A stretch of 11,730 nucleotides of DNA from Candidatus Saccharimonadota bacterium (GCA_028288985.1 JAQGHE010000017.1:1-11730), one strand, 5' to 3'. Counted from the first letter of the stretch, positions 1-6,371 are shown. Numbers and translations: made by a program. The notes: a model not told the origin generated them from the sequence alone.

Positions 1-1
1 A

Positions 2-307
2 TTCAACGACCAGACTAAAGATAGAATGGGCCAAAATCTTACCGTCCACATCAATATTTACGATGACCGCAGCCTAGATTGGCGGGTAGTTGGAACGCCT
101 ACGGACGAGCTAATCCTCTCCAGTCTGAAGATAGACAAAGGCTCCGGCAAGCCAAACAGCGAAAAACTTTCGCAGAAATTATCTGATGTCCAACTGACCG
201 AAATTGCCGAGACAAAAGCTGGAGATATGAATACTGATGATATCGCTGCCGTTAAGAAAATGGTTGCTGGTACGGCCCGCAGCATGGGCATCGAAATCGA
301 GGTGTAA
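2..307 (+). CDS. rplK: 50S ribosomal protein L11 (uL11), 3' part of gene
   Basis: The reading frame is open from base 2, so the gene begins outside the window; the ATG at 26 is internal and has no ribosome binding site. The visible 101 residues align with E. coli L11 from about residue 42 to the end. The segment FNDQTKDRMGQ matches the end of the N-terminal domain, and the C-terminal RNA-binding domain shows GSGKPN, the stretch QLTEIAETKAGDMN, and the near-terminal GTARSMGIE. L11 binds the GTPase-associated region of 23S rRNA at the base of the L7/L12 stalk and takes part in factor-dependent GTP hydrolysis. It heads the L11-L1-L10-L12 locus found in most bacteria. About 41 residues are missing upstream. 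The stop is TAA, and its last codons contain the Shine-Dalgarno sequence of the next gene, which indicates tight co-transcription. Confidence 0.95.
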   Translation, partial: FNDQTKDRMGQNLTVHINIYDDRSLDWRVVGTPTDELILSSLKIDKGSGKPNSEKLSQKLSDVQLTEIAETKAGDMNTDDIAAVKKMVAGTARSMGIEIEV

Positions 308-313
308 ACAAAA

Positions 314-700
314 GTGACCGAGACATACGAGGCATATGAGGATTTGGGAGAACAGCACAATCCTACTTCTGAGAAGTCACCAGACTTAAGACGGGTAGAA
401 AGCTGCTTCCCGGGCTTAGAGCAAGATCCTGAGTTTCTTTCGATATTCGAGGACCCGACAACCGGCAAAATAACGGTAACCAAGCAGGACTCTCTCGGCA
501 ATCGTACAGAAGACAGAGAAGTGTTTTGGCGAGGAGGCGGTATAGATCACGAGCTGACAGCTTACCGCCTACCTGAATCTGAAGGCAAAAGGTCTATGTC
601 TAACAGATTGTATGGTCTCAGACTCGATAATATCGTAACCATAAATACTGAGGAGATTGAAAAAGTTAGAGCAGCCTTGAGAGCAAAGAGTAATAAATAA
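314..700 (+). CDS. Hypothetical protein between L11 and L1 (128 aa)
   Basis: I do not recognise this protein. It starts at a GTG six bases after the rplK stop. A GAGGTG sequence at 299-304, inside the last codons of rplK, lies nine bases upstream and acts as a plausible ribosome binding site. No other in-frame ATG occurs before residue 95, which supports the GTG start. The protein is hydrophilic, with no signal peptide, no membrane segment and no cysteine pair (one Cys near residue 31). The first half is acidic (many Glu and Asp). The second half contains FWRGGG, then a basic stretch (GKRSMSNRLYGLRL), and ends in a short likely helix with EEIEKVRAALRAKSNK. The arrangement suggests a small globular protein rather than a ribosomal one. 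Its place inside the L11-L1 gene pair implies ribosome-linked expression, but not a function. Confidence 0.7.
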   Translation: MTETYEAYEDLGEQHNPTSEKSPDLRRVESCFPGLEQDPEFLSIFEDPTTGKITVTKQDSLGNRTEDREVFWRGGGIDHELTAYRLPESEGKRSMSNRLYGLRLDNIVTINTEEIEKVRAALRAKSNK

Positions 701-743
701 TAAGTGGGAGGCATATCGCCGCTAACACCACAAAGGAGTAATC

Positions 744-1694
744 ATGGCAGAAGCCAAGAAGAGAGCCGTTAAGGCTAAGAAGGAAACAGAAGTAAAAGAA
801 GAGCCTCAAGCAGCCGTAGAAGCTACCAAAGAACCTACAGCAACTACTGAGGAGACAAAAGCCGAGCCAAAGACCGCTACTGCTAAAGCCGGCAAACGCA
901 GCACTAAAGCCGTACGTGAGGTGGAAGAGAAGGTTGAGAAACAGGAACGAAAGGCTGAGGCTAGCACTAGTGATAAACCGAAGCCAACTACCAAGAACCC
1001 CACCCGCCCCAAAGCGGAACGGGCCGGCAAAAAATACCGCGAAGCAGCCAAATTGGTTGAAGCCGATAAGCTTTATTCCCTGGCTGAAGCATTAGACCTG
1101 GCAACAAAGACCAGCACCACGAAGTTCGACTCTACAGTAGAGCTGCATATTAATCTGGGCGTAGACCCGCGCCAGGCAGACCAGAACGTCCGCGACATCG
1201 TCGTATTGCCTGCCGGTACCGGAAAAACAGTGCGCATTGCCGTCTTTGCTGAAGGTGATGACATCAAGAAAGCCAAAGACGCCGGCGCGGATTTTGCCGG
1301 TAATGAAGAGCTTTTGGCTCAACTCGATAAAGAGGATATCAACTTTGAGGTTTTGATATCTACCCCTATGCTAATGGCTAAACTGGGCAAATATGCCCGG
1401 ATGCTTGGCCCGCGCGGATTGATGCCCAACCCCAAGAGCGGTACGGTTACCACTGATGTCGCCAAGGCCGTAACTGAAGCCAAAGCCGGACGCGTAGAGT
1501 TTCGTGTCGACCAAGCCGGTATAGTCCATCTTGGCGTAGGCAAAGTCAGTTTTGGCGCCGATAAGCTATCCCAGAACGCCACAGCTGTCATCGCAAGCAT
1601 ACGAGCCGCCAAACCGGCTAGCCTCAAAGGTTCATACATCAAAACCGCCCACATCACTACATCTATGGGCCCCAGCATAAAAGTAGAGTTATAA
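744..1694 (+). CDS. rplA: 50S ribosomal protein L1 (uL1) with long charged N-terminal extension
   Basis: L1 binds 23S rRNA helices at the mobile L1 stalk, which moves deacylated tRNA out of the E site; in many bacteria it also represses its own operon. Residues from about 93 (RAGKKYREAAKLV) to the end align along the whole length of E. coli L1. Landmarks are LGVDPRQADQNVR, VLPAGTGKTVRIAVF, the signature LGPRGLMPNPKSGTVT near residues 221-235, and KGSYIKTAHITTSMG near the C-terminus. Residues 1-92 are additional: rich in Ala, Lys, Glu and Thr, with low complexity and probably disordered. The family is usually about 230 residues, and this protein has 316. The ATG at 744 has AGGAG at 734-738, five bases upstream. 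The first in-frame ATG inside the canonical part is far downstream, so the extension appears to be translated. Confidence 0.95.
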   Translation: MAEAKKRAVKAKKETEVKEEPQAAVEATKEPTATTEETKAEPKTATAKAGKRSTKAVREVEEKVEKQERKAEASTSDKPKPTTKNPTRPKAERAGKKYREAAKLVEADKLYSLAEALDLATKTSTTKFDSTVELHINLGVDPRQADQNVRDIVVLPAGTGKTVRIAVFAEGDDIKKAKDAGADFAGNEELLAQLDKEDINFEVLISTPMLMAKLGKYARMLGPRGLMPNPKSGTVTTDVAKAVTEAKAGRVEFRVDQAGIVHLGVGKVSFGADKLSQNATAVIASIRAAKPASLKGSYIKTAHITTSMGPSIKVEL

Positions 1695-1756
1695 CACAAA
1701 TAACCTTGCGGGCACACGCCGCACCAGATAGACTACAGTAGAAAGAGGAGACCCGG

Positions 1757-2470
1757 ATGGGAGTATTTAGTAACACGCAGATACTGGAAGCCATTGAATC
1801 AGGCCATATTGAGTGCACGCCCTTTAATGATAAGCACGTCTCTCACGCCAGCCTTGATGTGACTCTGGGCCACTACTACTACCGCACCGAGCGCTCCAAA
1901 GACCACCCCGTATACAACCCTTTTGATGAGGTCGATGTTAAGCGCTATTTTGAGGGGGCTCTAAAAGCCGTACCTCATAAGAAGTGGTGCGACGAAAATG
2001 GCATAAAACCCCTGAAGAATGTTCCGGACGATCACCCAGTCATACCTGTGCGGCCAGGAGAGCGAATTCTGGCCCATACCCACGAATTCTTCGGCATCAA
2101 GCCGCCCGGAGCCTGCGAAGTCAAATCCCGCTCCAGCTGGGGCCGCAACGGAGTAGCTGTATGCTTTGACGCCGGCTGGATCGACCCCGGCTATATTAAT
2201 CGCCTGACGCTTGAGATTTACAACCTTAACCAGTCCGAGCTGATGCTGCTGCCGGTGGGCGAAAGGATTGCCCAGATTGTCTTTCACGAAACCGGCCCGG
2301 TGGAAGGTAACTACGGAGAAGGACGAGACGGTGGATTCTCCGGCAAATATCAGACCGGCACAGATCTTCAACAACTGATCGAAACCTGGACTCCGGATAT
2401 GATGCTGCCAAAGGCCTACAAAGACCAGCGCGCCATGCCGGCACCGATAGCGGGACTTAAGGAATTATAA
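1757..2470 (+). CDS. dcd: dCTP deaminase, Dcd/DUT trimeric family
   Basis: dCTP deaminase converts dCTP to dUTP plus ammonia, feeding dUMP for thymidylate synthesis; some family members also hydrolyse dUTP to dUMP. The family core is clear. KSRSSWGRNG (residues 123-132) matches the substrate-binding RSSxxR segment. DAGWIDPGYINRLTLEIYNL follows, and its Glu153 in LEIYN corresponds to catalytic Glu138 of the E. coli enzyme at exactly the same distance (23 residues) from the conserved Arg. The C-terminal lid-like GGFSGKYQTG is at 192-201. The protein has 237 residues against about 193 in E. coli: it has about 15 extra residues before the core and about 30 after it. ATG 1757 has GAGGAG six bases upstream. 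Whether it is deaminase only or bifunctional cannot be told by eye. It precedes a thymidylate kinase gene, the same pathway. Confidence 0.9.
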   Translation: MGVFSNTQILEAIESGHIECTPFNDKHVSHASLDVTLGHYYYRTERSKDHPVYNPFDEVDVKRYFEGALKAVPHKKWCDENGIKPLKNVPDDHPVIPVRPGERILAHTHEFFGIKPPGACEVKSRSSWGRNGVAVCFDAGWIDPGYINRLTLEIYNLNQSELMLLPVGERIAQIVFHETGPVEGNYGEGRDGGFSGKYQTGTDLQQLIETWTPDMMLPKAYKDQRAMPAPIAGLKEL

Positions 2471-2499
2471 GGGGTGGGAATGAACGGGGTAAGCACACA

Positions 2500-4455
2500 A
2501 TGCAGAACCACCAAGGCGTATTCATAGTATTAGAAGGGGCTGACGGCTCCGGCAAGACCACCCAATTTGATTTATTGCAAAAACGCCTAAGAAAAGCCGG
2601 ACACAAGGTAGAAGTCTTTGATTTTCCTCGCTACGACCACAGTTCCAGTTACTTCGTGAAAAGATACCTAAATGGTGAGTACGGACCGGCAAGTTCCATC
2701 AACCCCTACACGGCCTCACTGTTTTATGCCCTGGACAGGTTTGAAGCCGCACCGGACATCAGAAAAGCTCTAGCAGAGGGCAAAGTAGTCTTGTCTAATC
2801 GCTACGTGGGTTCTAACATGGCGCATCAAGGCTCCAAGTTCACTGAACCGATTGAAAAACGCAGCTTCTTTGTCTGGGAAGACAGCTTGGAATTTCAGAT
2901 CTTAAATATCCCGCGGCCCGATATCAATATCTTTCTGCGCGTGCCGGCTGAAGTATCGTTTGAGCTTATCGGCAAAAAGGACGTCAGAAGCTACACCAGC
3001 AATTCTCATGACGAACACGAAAAGGACATAAATCACTTACGCAAATCGGTAGAAACTTACGATCTTCTCTGCCAGCTCTTTCCACGTGACTTCAAAGCTA
3101 TCGAGTGCGCCCCGGAAGGCCGGCTGCTTAATATAGAATCCGTATCTGAACTGATATGGCAGCAGCTCGCACCGATTTTGCCCGCCCGCCAAGTGAAAGT
3201 GGAGCCTAAAGCACCGAACCCGCCTGTTCCCGACAACCGGAGACGCGAACCAAAACAGGCCCAACAAACCTCATTCACCTGGAACATTGACGAGATCAGC
3301 CTGTTGGCCGTAGGCGATCTCAAACTGCGAGACATCCATCTTAAGACTCAGCCATCTTGGCAGGGAGAAAAGAAGAACTACAGGTACTACGTGCCGCCCC
3401 AGTTAAATGAGAATCTAAAACAGCGATTTGTTGAGAATACAGAGAAGATAGCGGCAGCCCATGCCGGGGCTTTACATAAACTGTCCGGCCGCCTATCCTC
3501 CCGCGAAGCTGCGGCTTCGGTGCTAGCTGGCGCGGTGCCGCTGGCCGCGTCCGCAGAAGCTTCCCTGGAAATAAATAAGCAGACCGCCATCGAAACCCTA
3601 GAGAAGTTAAACTCCAGCCAGTTATCCGAAGTCTTGAAGCTGGCAGCCAGCCTTGAGAAGAAAGTTCTTGGGCAGTGGCCCGAAATAGAAGAGGATTACC
3701 GGGCCCGGCAAGCCGATCATACGGCGCCCGAAGCCATCGGAGCAATTATCAAGAAGTTATCAGCTGAGATGCTGCCTCAAACGCTGGACGCCGAAAGCGA
3801 AGCCGTAAAACTGGTTGAAGCATCTCCACGCAACGAACTGGATCTGTTAACGGATAGTCTGTATTCCTACAGCAACTTGCCGCGGCCAGAGATTGCCGCC
3901 CAGGTAGAAGGCTGGAACTACCAGCAAAAATACGAAGCGCTTAGTGCGGCGCTGTCAAAGCCAAGAGCCGACTCTCTAAGGATGGCCCGATACCGCTTTG
4001 ATGTCTTAAGTGACTGGGTCACGCTATCTGACGTTCTATCACTAGGCGTCACATCTGAGATGCAGCTGCAGCCGGCTACTCCCCGATTTGGCTATGAGGT
4101 GGCCGAAATTATTGAAACGGCCGGCATTGAAGAGGAGTATTTGGACATGTTTGATCTCAGCCTGGGGTTATACAGCCGTATCCAGGCCGAAAATAATAAC
4201 AACCTGGTTGAGTATGCCGTACTAACCGGACATCGCTTGCGCTGGCAGGCGACATTCTCAGCCTCAGATCTTGGTAGGGCCCTCCAGATGAAGCGTTTAC
4301 CCAAAAATACCGCCGCTTTAATAGAACAACTGGTCAGTAAAGTTAAAGAGGTCCACCCAATAATCGGGGAGTCGTTGACCGCAGATCAAAAGCCGCAAAC
4401 CAGGTCGGCGCCTGCACCCCGCAACCGATCCCGCACTCGCAAGCGCAGAAAATAA
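2500..4455 (+). CDS. tmk: Thymidylate kinase fused to a tandem ThyX-like (degenerate) region
   Basis: Residues 1-225 form a dTMP kinase, which phosphorylates dTMP to dTDP. They show the P-loop GADGSGKT (13-20), DFPRYD (41-46), the DR motif in ALDRF (77-81), SNRYVGSNMAHQG (99-111) and PDINIFLRVP (140-149). A Pro/Arg/Gln-rich linker (about 228-257) leads to about 380 further residues. Residues 293-400 resemble the second half of ThyX: YRYYVPP, a helix, then a degraded SREAAASVL...INKQ where ThyX has EVARIVLP...NARS. Residues 430-620 resemble another ThyX copy: ARYRFDVLSDW, LQPATPRFGYEV, VEYAVLTGHRLRWQATF, VKEVHP. The FAD/substrate RHR motif expected near 514-516 reads SLG, so catalysis is unlikely. 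The C-terminus (632-651) is a basic tail. The whole is 651 residues; ordinary Tmk has about 210. The start has a weak GGGGT nine bases upstream. The Tmk call is firm; the ThyX relationship is from memory of the fold's sequence patterns (about 0.65). Confidence 0.88.
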   Translation: MQNHQGVFIVLEGADGSGKTTQFDLLQKRLRKAGHKVEVFDFPRYDHSSSYFVKRYLNGEYGPASSINPYTASLFYALDRFEAAPDIRKALAEGKVVLSNRYVGSNMAHQGSKFTEPIEKRSFFVWEDSLEFQILNIPRPDINIFLRVPAEVSFELIGKKDVRSYTSNSHDEHEKDINHLRKSVETYDLLCQLFPRDFKAIECAPEGRLLNIESVSELIWQQLAPILPARQVKVEPKAPNPPVPDNRRREPKQAQQTSFTWNIDEISLLAVGDLKLRDIHLKTQPSWQGEKKNYRYYVPPQLNENLKQRFVENTEKIAAAHAGALHKLSGRLSSREAAASVLAGAVPLAASAEASLEINKQTAIETLEKLNSSQLSEVLKLAASLEKKVLGQWPEIEEDYRARQADHTAPEAIGAIIKKLSAEMLPQTLDAESEAVKLVEASPRNELDLLTDSLYSYSNLPRPEIAAQVEGWNYQQKYEALSAALSKPRADSLRMARYRFDVLSDWVTLSDVLSLGVTSEMQLQPATPRFGYEVAEIIETAGIEEEYLDMFDLSLGLYSRIQAENNNNLVEYAVLTGHRLRWQATFSASDLGRALQMKRLPKNTAALIEQLVSKVKEVHPIIGESLTADQKPQTRSAPAPRNRSRTRKRRK

Positions 4456-4468
4456 GAGTAGGTCGCTA

Positions 4469-4497
4469 TTGTGCTGGCCTCTGTAATATGTTAAATT
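4469..4497 (+). promoter_or_regulatory. Candidate promoter for rplJ-rplL (extended -10)
   Basis: A TTGTGC hexamer at 4469-4474 is separated by 17 bases from TAAATT at 4492-4497. TG at 4489-4490 makes an extended -10 (TGtTAAATT). Transcription would begin near 4504, just upstream of the first paired base of the L10 leader, which is the expected position. Both hexamers are imperfect, so the support comes mainly from spacing and context. Confidence 0.5.
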
Positions 4498-4506
4498 AGT
4501 TAGGAA

Positions 4507-4609
4507 TTACCAGAGACAGTAGCGGTCTAACCAGGCTTAAGAATGCTACCGAGGTAGAAATTAACTTTTCTTACATGTCTTTGGTAGATAAACCGCCAAA
4601 GATTTTTTT
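4507..4609 (+). ncRNA. L10 leader (ribosomal protein autoregulatory mRNA leader)
   Basis: The 5' leader of rplJ carries the hallmarks of the bacterial L10 leader family. Helix P1 pairs 4507-4511 (TTACC) with 4553-4557 (GGTAG). An asymmetric internal loop follows, with AGAGACA (4512-4518) opposite CGA (4550-4552), a kink-turn-like arrangement. Helix P2 pairs GTAGC (4519-4523) with GCTAC (4545-4549). The P2 loop includes the CTTAA typical of the family. Known family members are bound by L10(L12)4 and repress rplJ-rplL. Here the 3' strand of the core, 4546-4554, can instead pair over nine positions (two G-U) with 4579-4587, the 5' arm of the following terminator. L10 binding would free the terminator and stop transcription; without L10 the alternative helix would allow read-through. 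Confidence 0.85.
4578..4609 (+). terminator. Intrinsic terminator acting as attenuator in the L10 leader
   Basis: TCTTTGG (4578-4584) is perfectly complementary to CCAAAGA (4596-4602), with an 11-base loop, and is followed at once by seven T (4603-4609). It lies 67 bases before the rplJ start and downstream of the L10-binding core, so it is a conditional terminator rather than the end of the tmk transcript alone. It may also end tmk read-through. Confidence 0.85.
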
Positions 4610-4676
4610 ATTTCAAGCGGCTGCAAAGATGAACTTTGACAACTTGGATCACTAAATAAATGCTAAGGAGGCCCAT

Positions 4677-5207
4677 ATGGCTTTAAGCAGAGAAAAGAAG
4701 AACGAAGTTGTCGCTGACACCGCCAGCCTGCTAGCAAGCTCGAAGCTGACGGTCCTGGCCAAATACCAGGGAACACCCGTTAAATCACTGCAGCAGCTGC
4801 GCCGCGATGCCCGTGGTAGTGGCACCCAGGTGCGGGTTATCAAGAACCGGCTTTTCAGGCTGGTGCTAGATAACGACCAACGGTTCGCTAGCGCTGATAA
4901 GGATTTGCTAGTCGGACAGCTGCTCTACGCATTTAACGCGGAAGACGAAGTTGCCCCGGCGCAAAGCCTGGCTAATTTTGCCAAGCTAGAACCACAGATA
5001 GAGTTTGTGGGTGCATTAACCGCCGATGGACAACTACTGAGCGCAGATGACGTCAAAGCTCTGGCAGCCCTGCCAAGCAAAGACCAGCTGCGAGGCATGC
5101 TGGTGGGTACGATTGCCGCACCGTTATCCGGATTCGCCAATGTGCTTGCCGGTAACGTTAGAGGCGTACTGAACGTATTAAACGCTCGAAGCGAGCAACT
5201 GAACTAA
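4677..5207 (+). CDS. rplJ: 50S ribosomal protein L10 (uL10)
   Basis: L10 anchors the L7/L12 dimers to the 23S rRNA, forming the base of the stalk that recruits translation factors, and represses its own operon by binding the leader. The 176-residue length is normal. The N-terminal rRNA-binding domain shows the usual opening MALSREKKNEVVAD, then SSKLTVLAKYQGTPVKSLQQLR and VIKNRLFRLVL. The middle has EFVGALTADGQLLSADDVKALAALPSKDQLRGMLVG, and the C-terminal helix (about 147-176) that carries L12 dimers ends in NVLNARSEQLN. The start is clear: AAGGAGG at 4665-4671, five bases before the ATG. rplL follows after 17 bases. Confidence 0.96.
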   Translation: MALSREKKNEVVADTASLLASSKLTVLAKYQGTPVKSLQQLRRDARGSGTQVRVIKNRLFRLVLDNDQRFASADKDLLVGQLLYAFNAEDEVAPAQSLANFAKLEPQIEFVGALTADGQLLSADDVKALAALPSKDQLRGMLVGTIAAPLSGFANVLAGNVRGVLNVLNARSEQLN

Positions 5208-5224
5208 ATAATTAAGGAGATAAT

Positions 5225-5632
5225 ATGGCAGAGAATGAAGTAAAGTTAGAAACACCTAAAGAGTTTGAGAAGCTAGTAGCGGAACTTGATAAGATGAGCG
5301 CGCTGGAAATCAGCAAGTTCGTCAAGTTCCTGGAAGAGTACTGGGGCGTATCCGCCGCAGCTCCGGCAGTAGCCATGGCCGCCCCGGCCGGTGGTGACGC
5401 TGCTCCCGCAGCCGAAGAAAAGAGCGAATTTGACGTCGTTCTTAAGGACGCCGGTGCCCAAAAGGTAGCCGTCATCAAGGCCGTTAAAGACCTGACCGGT
5501 CTAGGTCTGGGCGAAGCCAAAGCCATCGTTGACAGCGCACCTAAAGCCGTTAAAGAGAAAGTTTCCAAGGATGAAGCCGAGGAAGCCAAGAAAGCTCTTG
5601 AAGCCGCTGGCGCCACAGTTGAACTAGCCTAA
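5225..5632 (+). CDS. rplL: 50S ribosomal protein L7/L12 (bL12)
   Basis: This is the multicopy stalk protein that contacts EF-Tu, EF-G and other GTPases. Residues 1-48 form the dimerisation domain (SALEISKFVKFLEEYWGV), residues 49-66 an Ala/Pro-rich flexible hinge, and residues 67-135 the globular factor-binding domain with EFDVVLKDAG, KVAVIKAVKDLTGLGLGEAK and the closing GATVELA. At 135 residues it is about 14 longer than E. coli L12, mostly from extra residues at the N-terminus (MAENEVKLETPKEF). AAGGAG at 5214-5219 is five bases before the ATG. A strong terminator follows 11 bases after the stop, ending the L10-L12 unit. Confidence 0.97.
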   Translation: MAENEVKLETPKEFEKLVAELDKMSALEISKFVKFLEEYWGVSAAAPAVAMAAPAGGDAAPAAEEKSEFDVVLKDAGAQKVAVIKAVKDLTGLGLGEAKAIVDSAPKAVKEKVSKDEAEEAKKALEAAGATVELA

Positions 5633-5643
5633 GAGATAACAGT

Positions 5644-5680
5644 AAAAACCGCTCCGGTTTCCGAGAGCGGTTTTTATTTT
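5644..5680 (+). terminator. Intrinsic terminator after rplL
   Basis: AAAAACCGCTC (5644-5654) pairs perfectly with GAGCGGTTTTT (5665-5675). The loop region itself can add CGG (5655-5657) with CCG (5661-5663). A T-rich tract (TTTTTATTTT) follows. Its position just after the rplL stop supports termination of the ribosomal operon. The A/T flanks are symmetric, so it could also act from the other strand. Confidence 0.93.
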
Positions 5681-5702
5681 ATCCACAGGGCGCTTATGTT
5701 CT

Positions 5703-5731
5703 TTGACTTACTCTTCTGACTATGGTAGTTT
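5703..5731 (+). promoter_or_regulatory. Candidate promoter for the 170-aa gene
   Basis: TTGACT at 5703-5708 matches five of six bases of a -35 box. After 17 bases comes TAGTTT at 5726-5731, a weak -10 strengthened by TG at 5723-5724 (extended -10). It follows the rplL terminator and precedes an isolated gene that needs its own promoter. The predicted 5' leader is about 47 bases and has no obvious structure. Confidence 0.5.
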
Positions 5732-5784
5732 TGGGGTAATAGTAGAGAAACAAATACTAGAAGAGTTGGAGAGATTAAGCTTAA

Positions 5785-6297
5785 ATGGCAGATATACCTG
5801 AAAAACAGATCAAAAGGCTTAGGGCACTCATCGCAGAGGCCGAAACCAGTCTGGCAGCTACTAAAGAGCTGCTAGTTAGCTTAGTTGGCGAAGACTCTAT
5901 CCTGACTGACAAAGTTATAGACAAGGCTCTCGGTAAGGTTATCGAGGGAGTTTTTGACGGTCAAACTATGGTTGGCTCCGACGGCAAAACCTATCCCGTA
6001 CCGGCCAACTACGCCAGCAAATCCAAACTGGTGCAGGGCGACATTTTAAAACTTACTATCGCCGATGACGGCGCTTTCATGTACAAGCAAATCGGCCCCA
6101 TCCCCCGCAAACAGGTGGTAGGGGTACTGCAGCAAAAAGACGGACACTACTTCGTAGAGGCCGGCGGTAAGCAATACCGTGTACTGCTAGCCAGCGTTAC
6201 TTATTTCAAAGCCAAGTCGGGCGACCAGGTAAGCGTGAATGTTCCGGAAGATTCCTCTGTCGACGCCGAATGGGCAGCTTTGGAAGCGGCGCTTTAG
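5785..6297 (+). CDS. Conserved CPR-type protein of unknown function (170 aa)
   Basis: I associate this sequence pattern with a protein conserved in CPR/Saccharibacteria genomes, but I know no assigned function. Residues 5-33 look like an amphipathic helix or short coiled coil (KQIKRLRALIAEAETSL). From about 50 on the protein is beta-rich and compact. It carries GVFDGQTMVGSDGKTYPVP (56-73), NYASKSKLVQGD (75-86), YKQIGPIPRKQVVG (100-113) and a second similar beta unit (120-155), ending in an acidic tail with EWAALEAAL. The phrase VEGD/VQGDILKL followed by a basic KQIGP segment recalls small nucleic-acid-binding beta barrels, but that is only an impression. There is no signal peptide, no membrane segment and no cysteine. 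ATG 5785 has GGAGAG at 5768-5773, 11 bases upstream, rather far. It stands alone between a terminator and the dnaX promoter. Confidence 0.8.
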   Translation: MADIPEKQIKRLRALIAEAETSLAATKELLVSLVGEDSILTDKVIDKALGKVIEGVFDGQTMVGSDGKTYPVPANYASKSKLVQGDILKLTIADDGAFMYKQIGPIPRKQVVGVLQQKDGHYFVEAGGKQYRVLLASVTYFKAKSGDQVSVNVPEDSSVDAEWAALEAAL

Positions 6298-6357
6298 CCC
6301 TAGCCGTTCTTCTCTTAGCTTTTTAAATCACAACATCGCAAGCCCGCCTGCTAAGCG

Positions 6358-6363
6358 TATAAT
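6358..6363 (+). promoter_or_regulatory. -10 box giving a leaderless or near-leaderless dnaX mRNA
   Basis: A perfect TATAAT lies eight bases before the dnaX ATG. Transcription from it would begin at about 6370-6372, that is at or within two bases of the start codon. No Shine-Dalgarno sequence is present. The -35 region 17 bases upstream (ATCGCA) is poor. The 74-base gap after the 170-aa gene holds no terminator I can recognise. Confidence 0.6.
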
Positions 6364-6371
6364 TACTGGAA

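Noticed and set aside
26..307. A separate 93-residue protein starting at ATG 26
   Set aside because: The frame is open to the window edge, the upstream codons continue the L11 alignment (FNDQTKDR), and no Shine-Dalgarno sequence precedes the ATG.
58..501. Minus-strand reading frame of 147 codons across rplK and the 128-aa gene
   Set aside because: It is the complement of two genes, has no Shine-Dalgarno support, and its composition is that of an antisense shadow.
1707..1723. Small hairpin (TGCGG/CCGCA) between rplA and dcd
   Set aside because: The five-pair stem has no T run after it and no match to a known ribosomal-protein site; it is too weak to call a terminator or operator.
2480..2527. 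Mini-ORF (15 codons) with a GGGGTGGGA upstream, overlapping the tmk start in another frame
   Set aside because: It could be a leader peptide for translational coupling, but nothing beyond the purine run supports it, and the tmk start is itself reasonable.
3341..3745. Minus-strand reading frame of 134 codons inside the tmk fusion
   Set aside because: It lies opposite a continuous plus-strand frame with the same codon style as its neighbours, has no recognisable motif, and looks like a shadow.
5212..5616. Minus-strand reading frame opposite rplL (134 codons, Ser/Ala-rich)
   Set aside because: rplL is certain on the plus strand; the opposite frame is long because Ala and Lys codons rarely give stops in the complement.
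6298..6371. Possible terminator after the 170-aa gene
   Set aside because: A run of five T (6320-6324) is present, but I found no stable stem before it.
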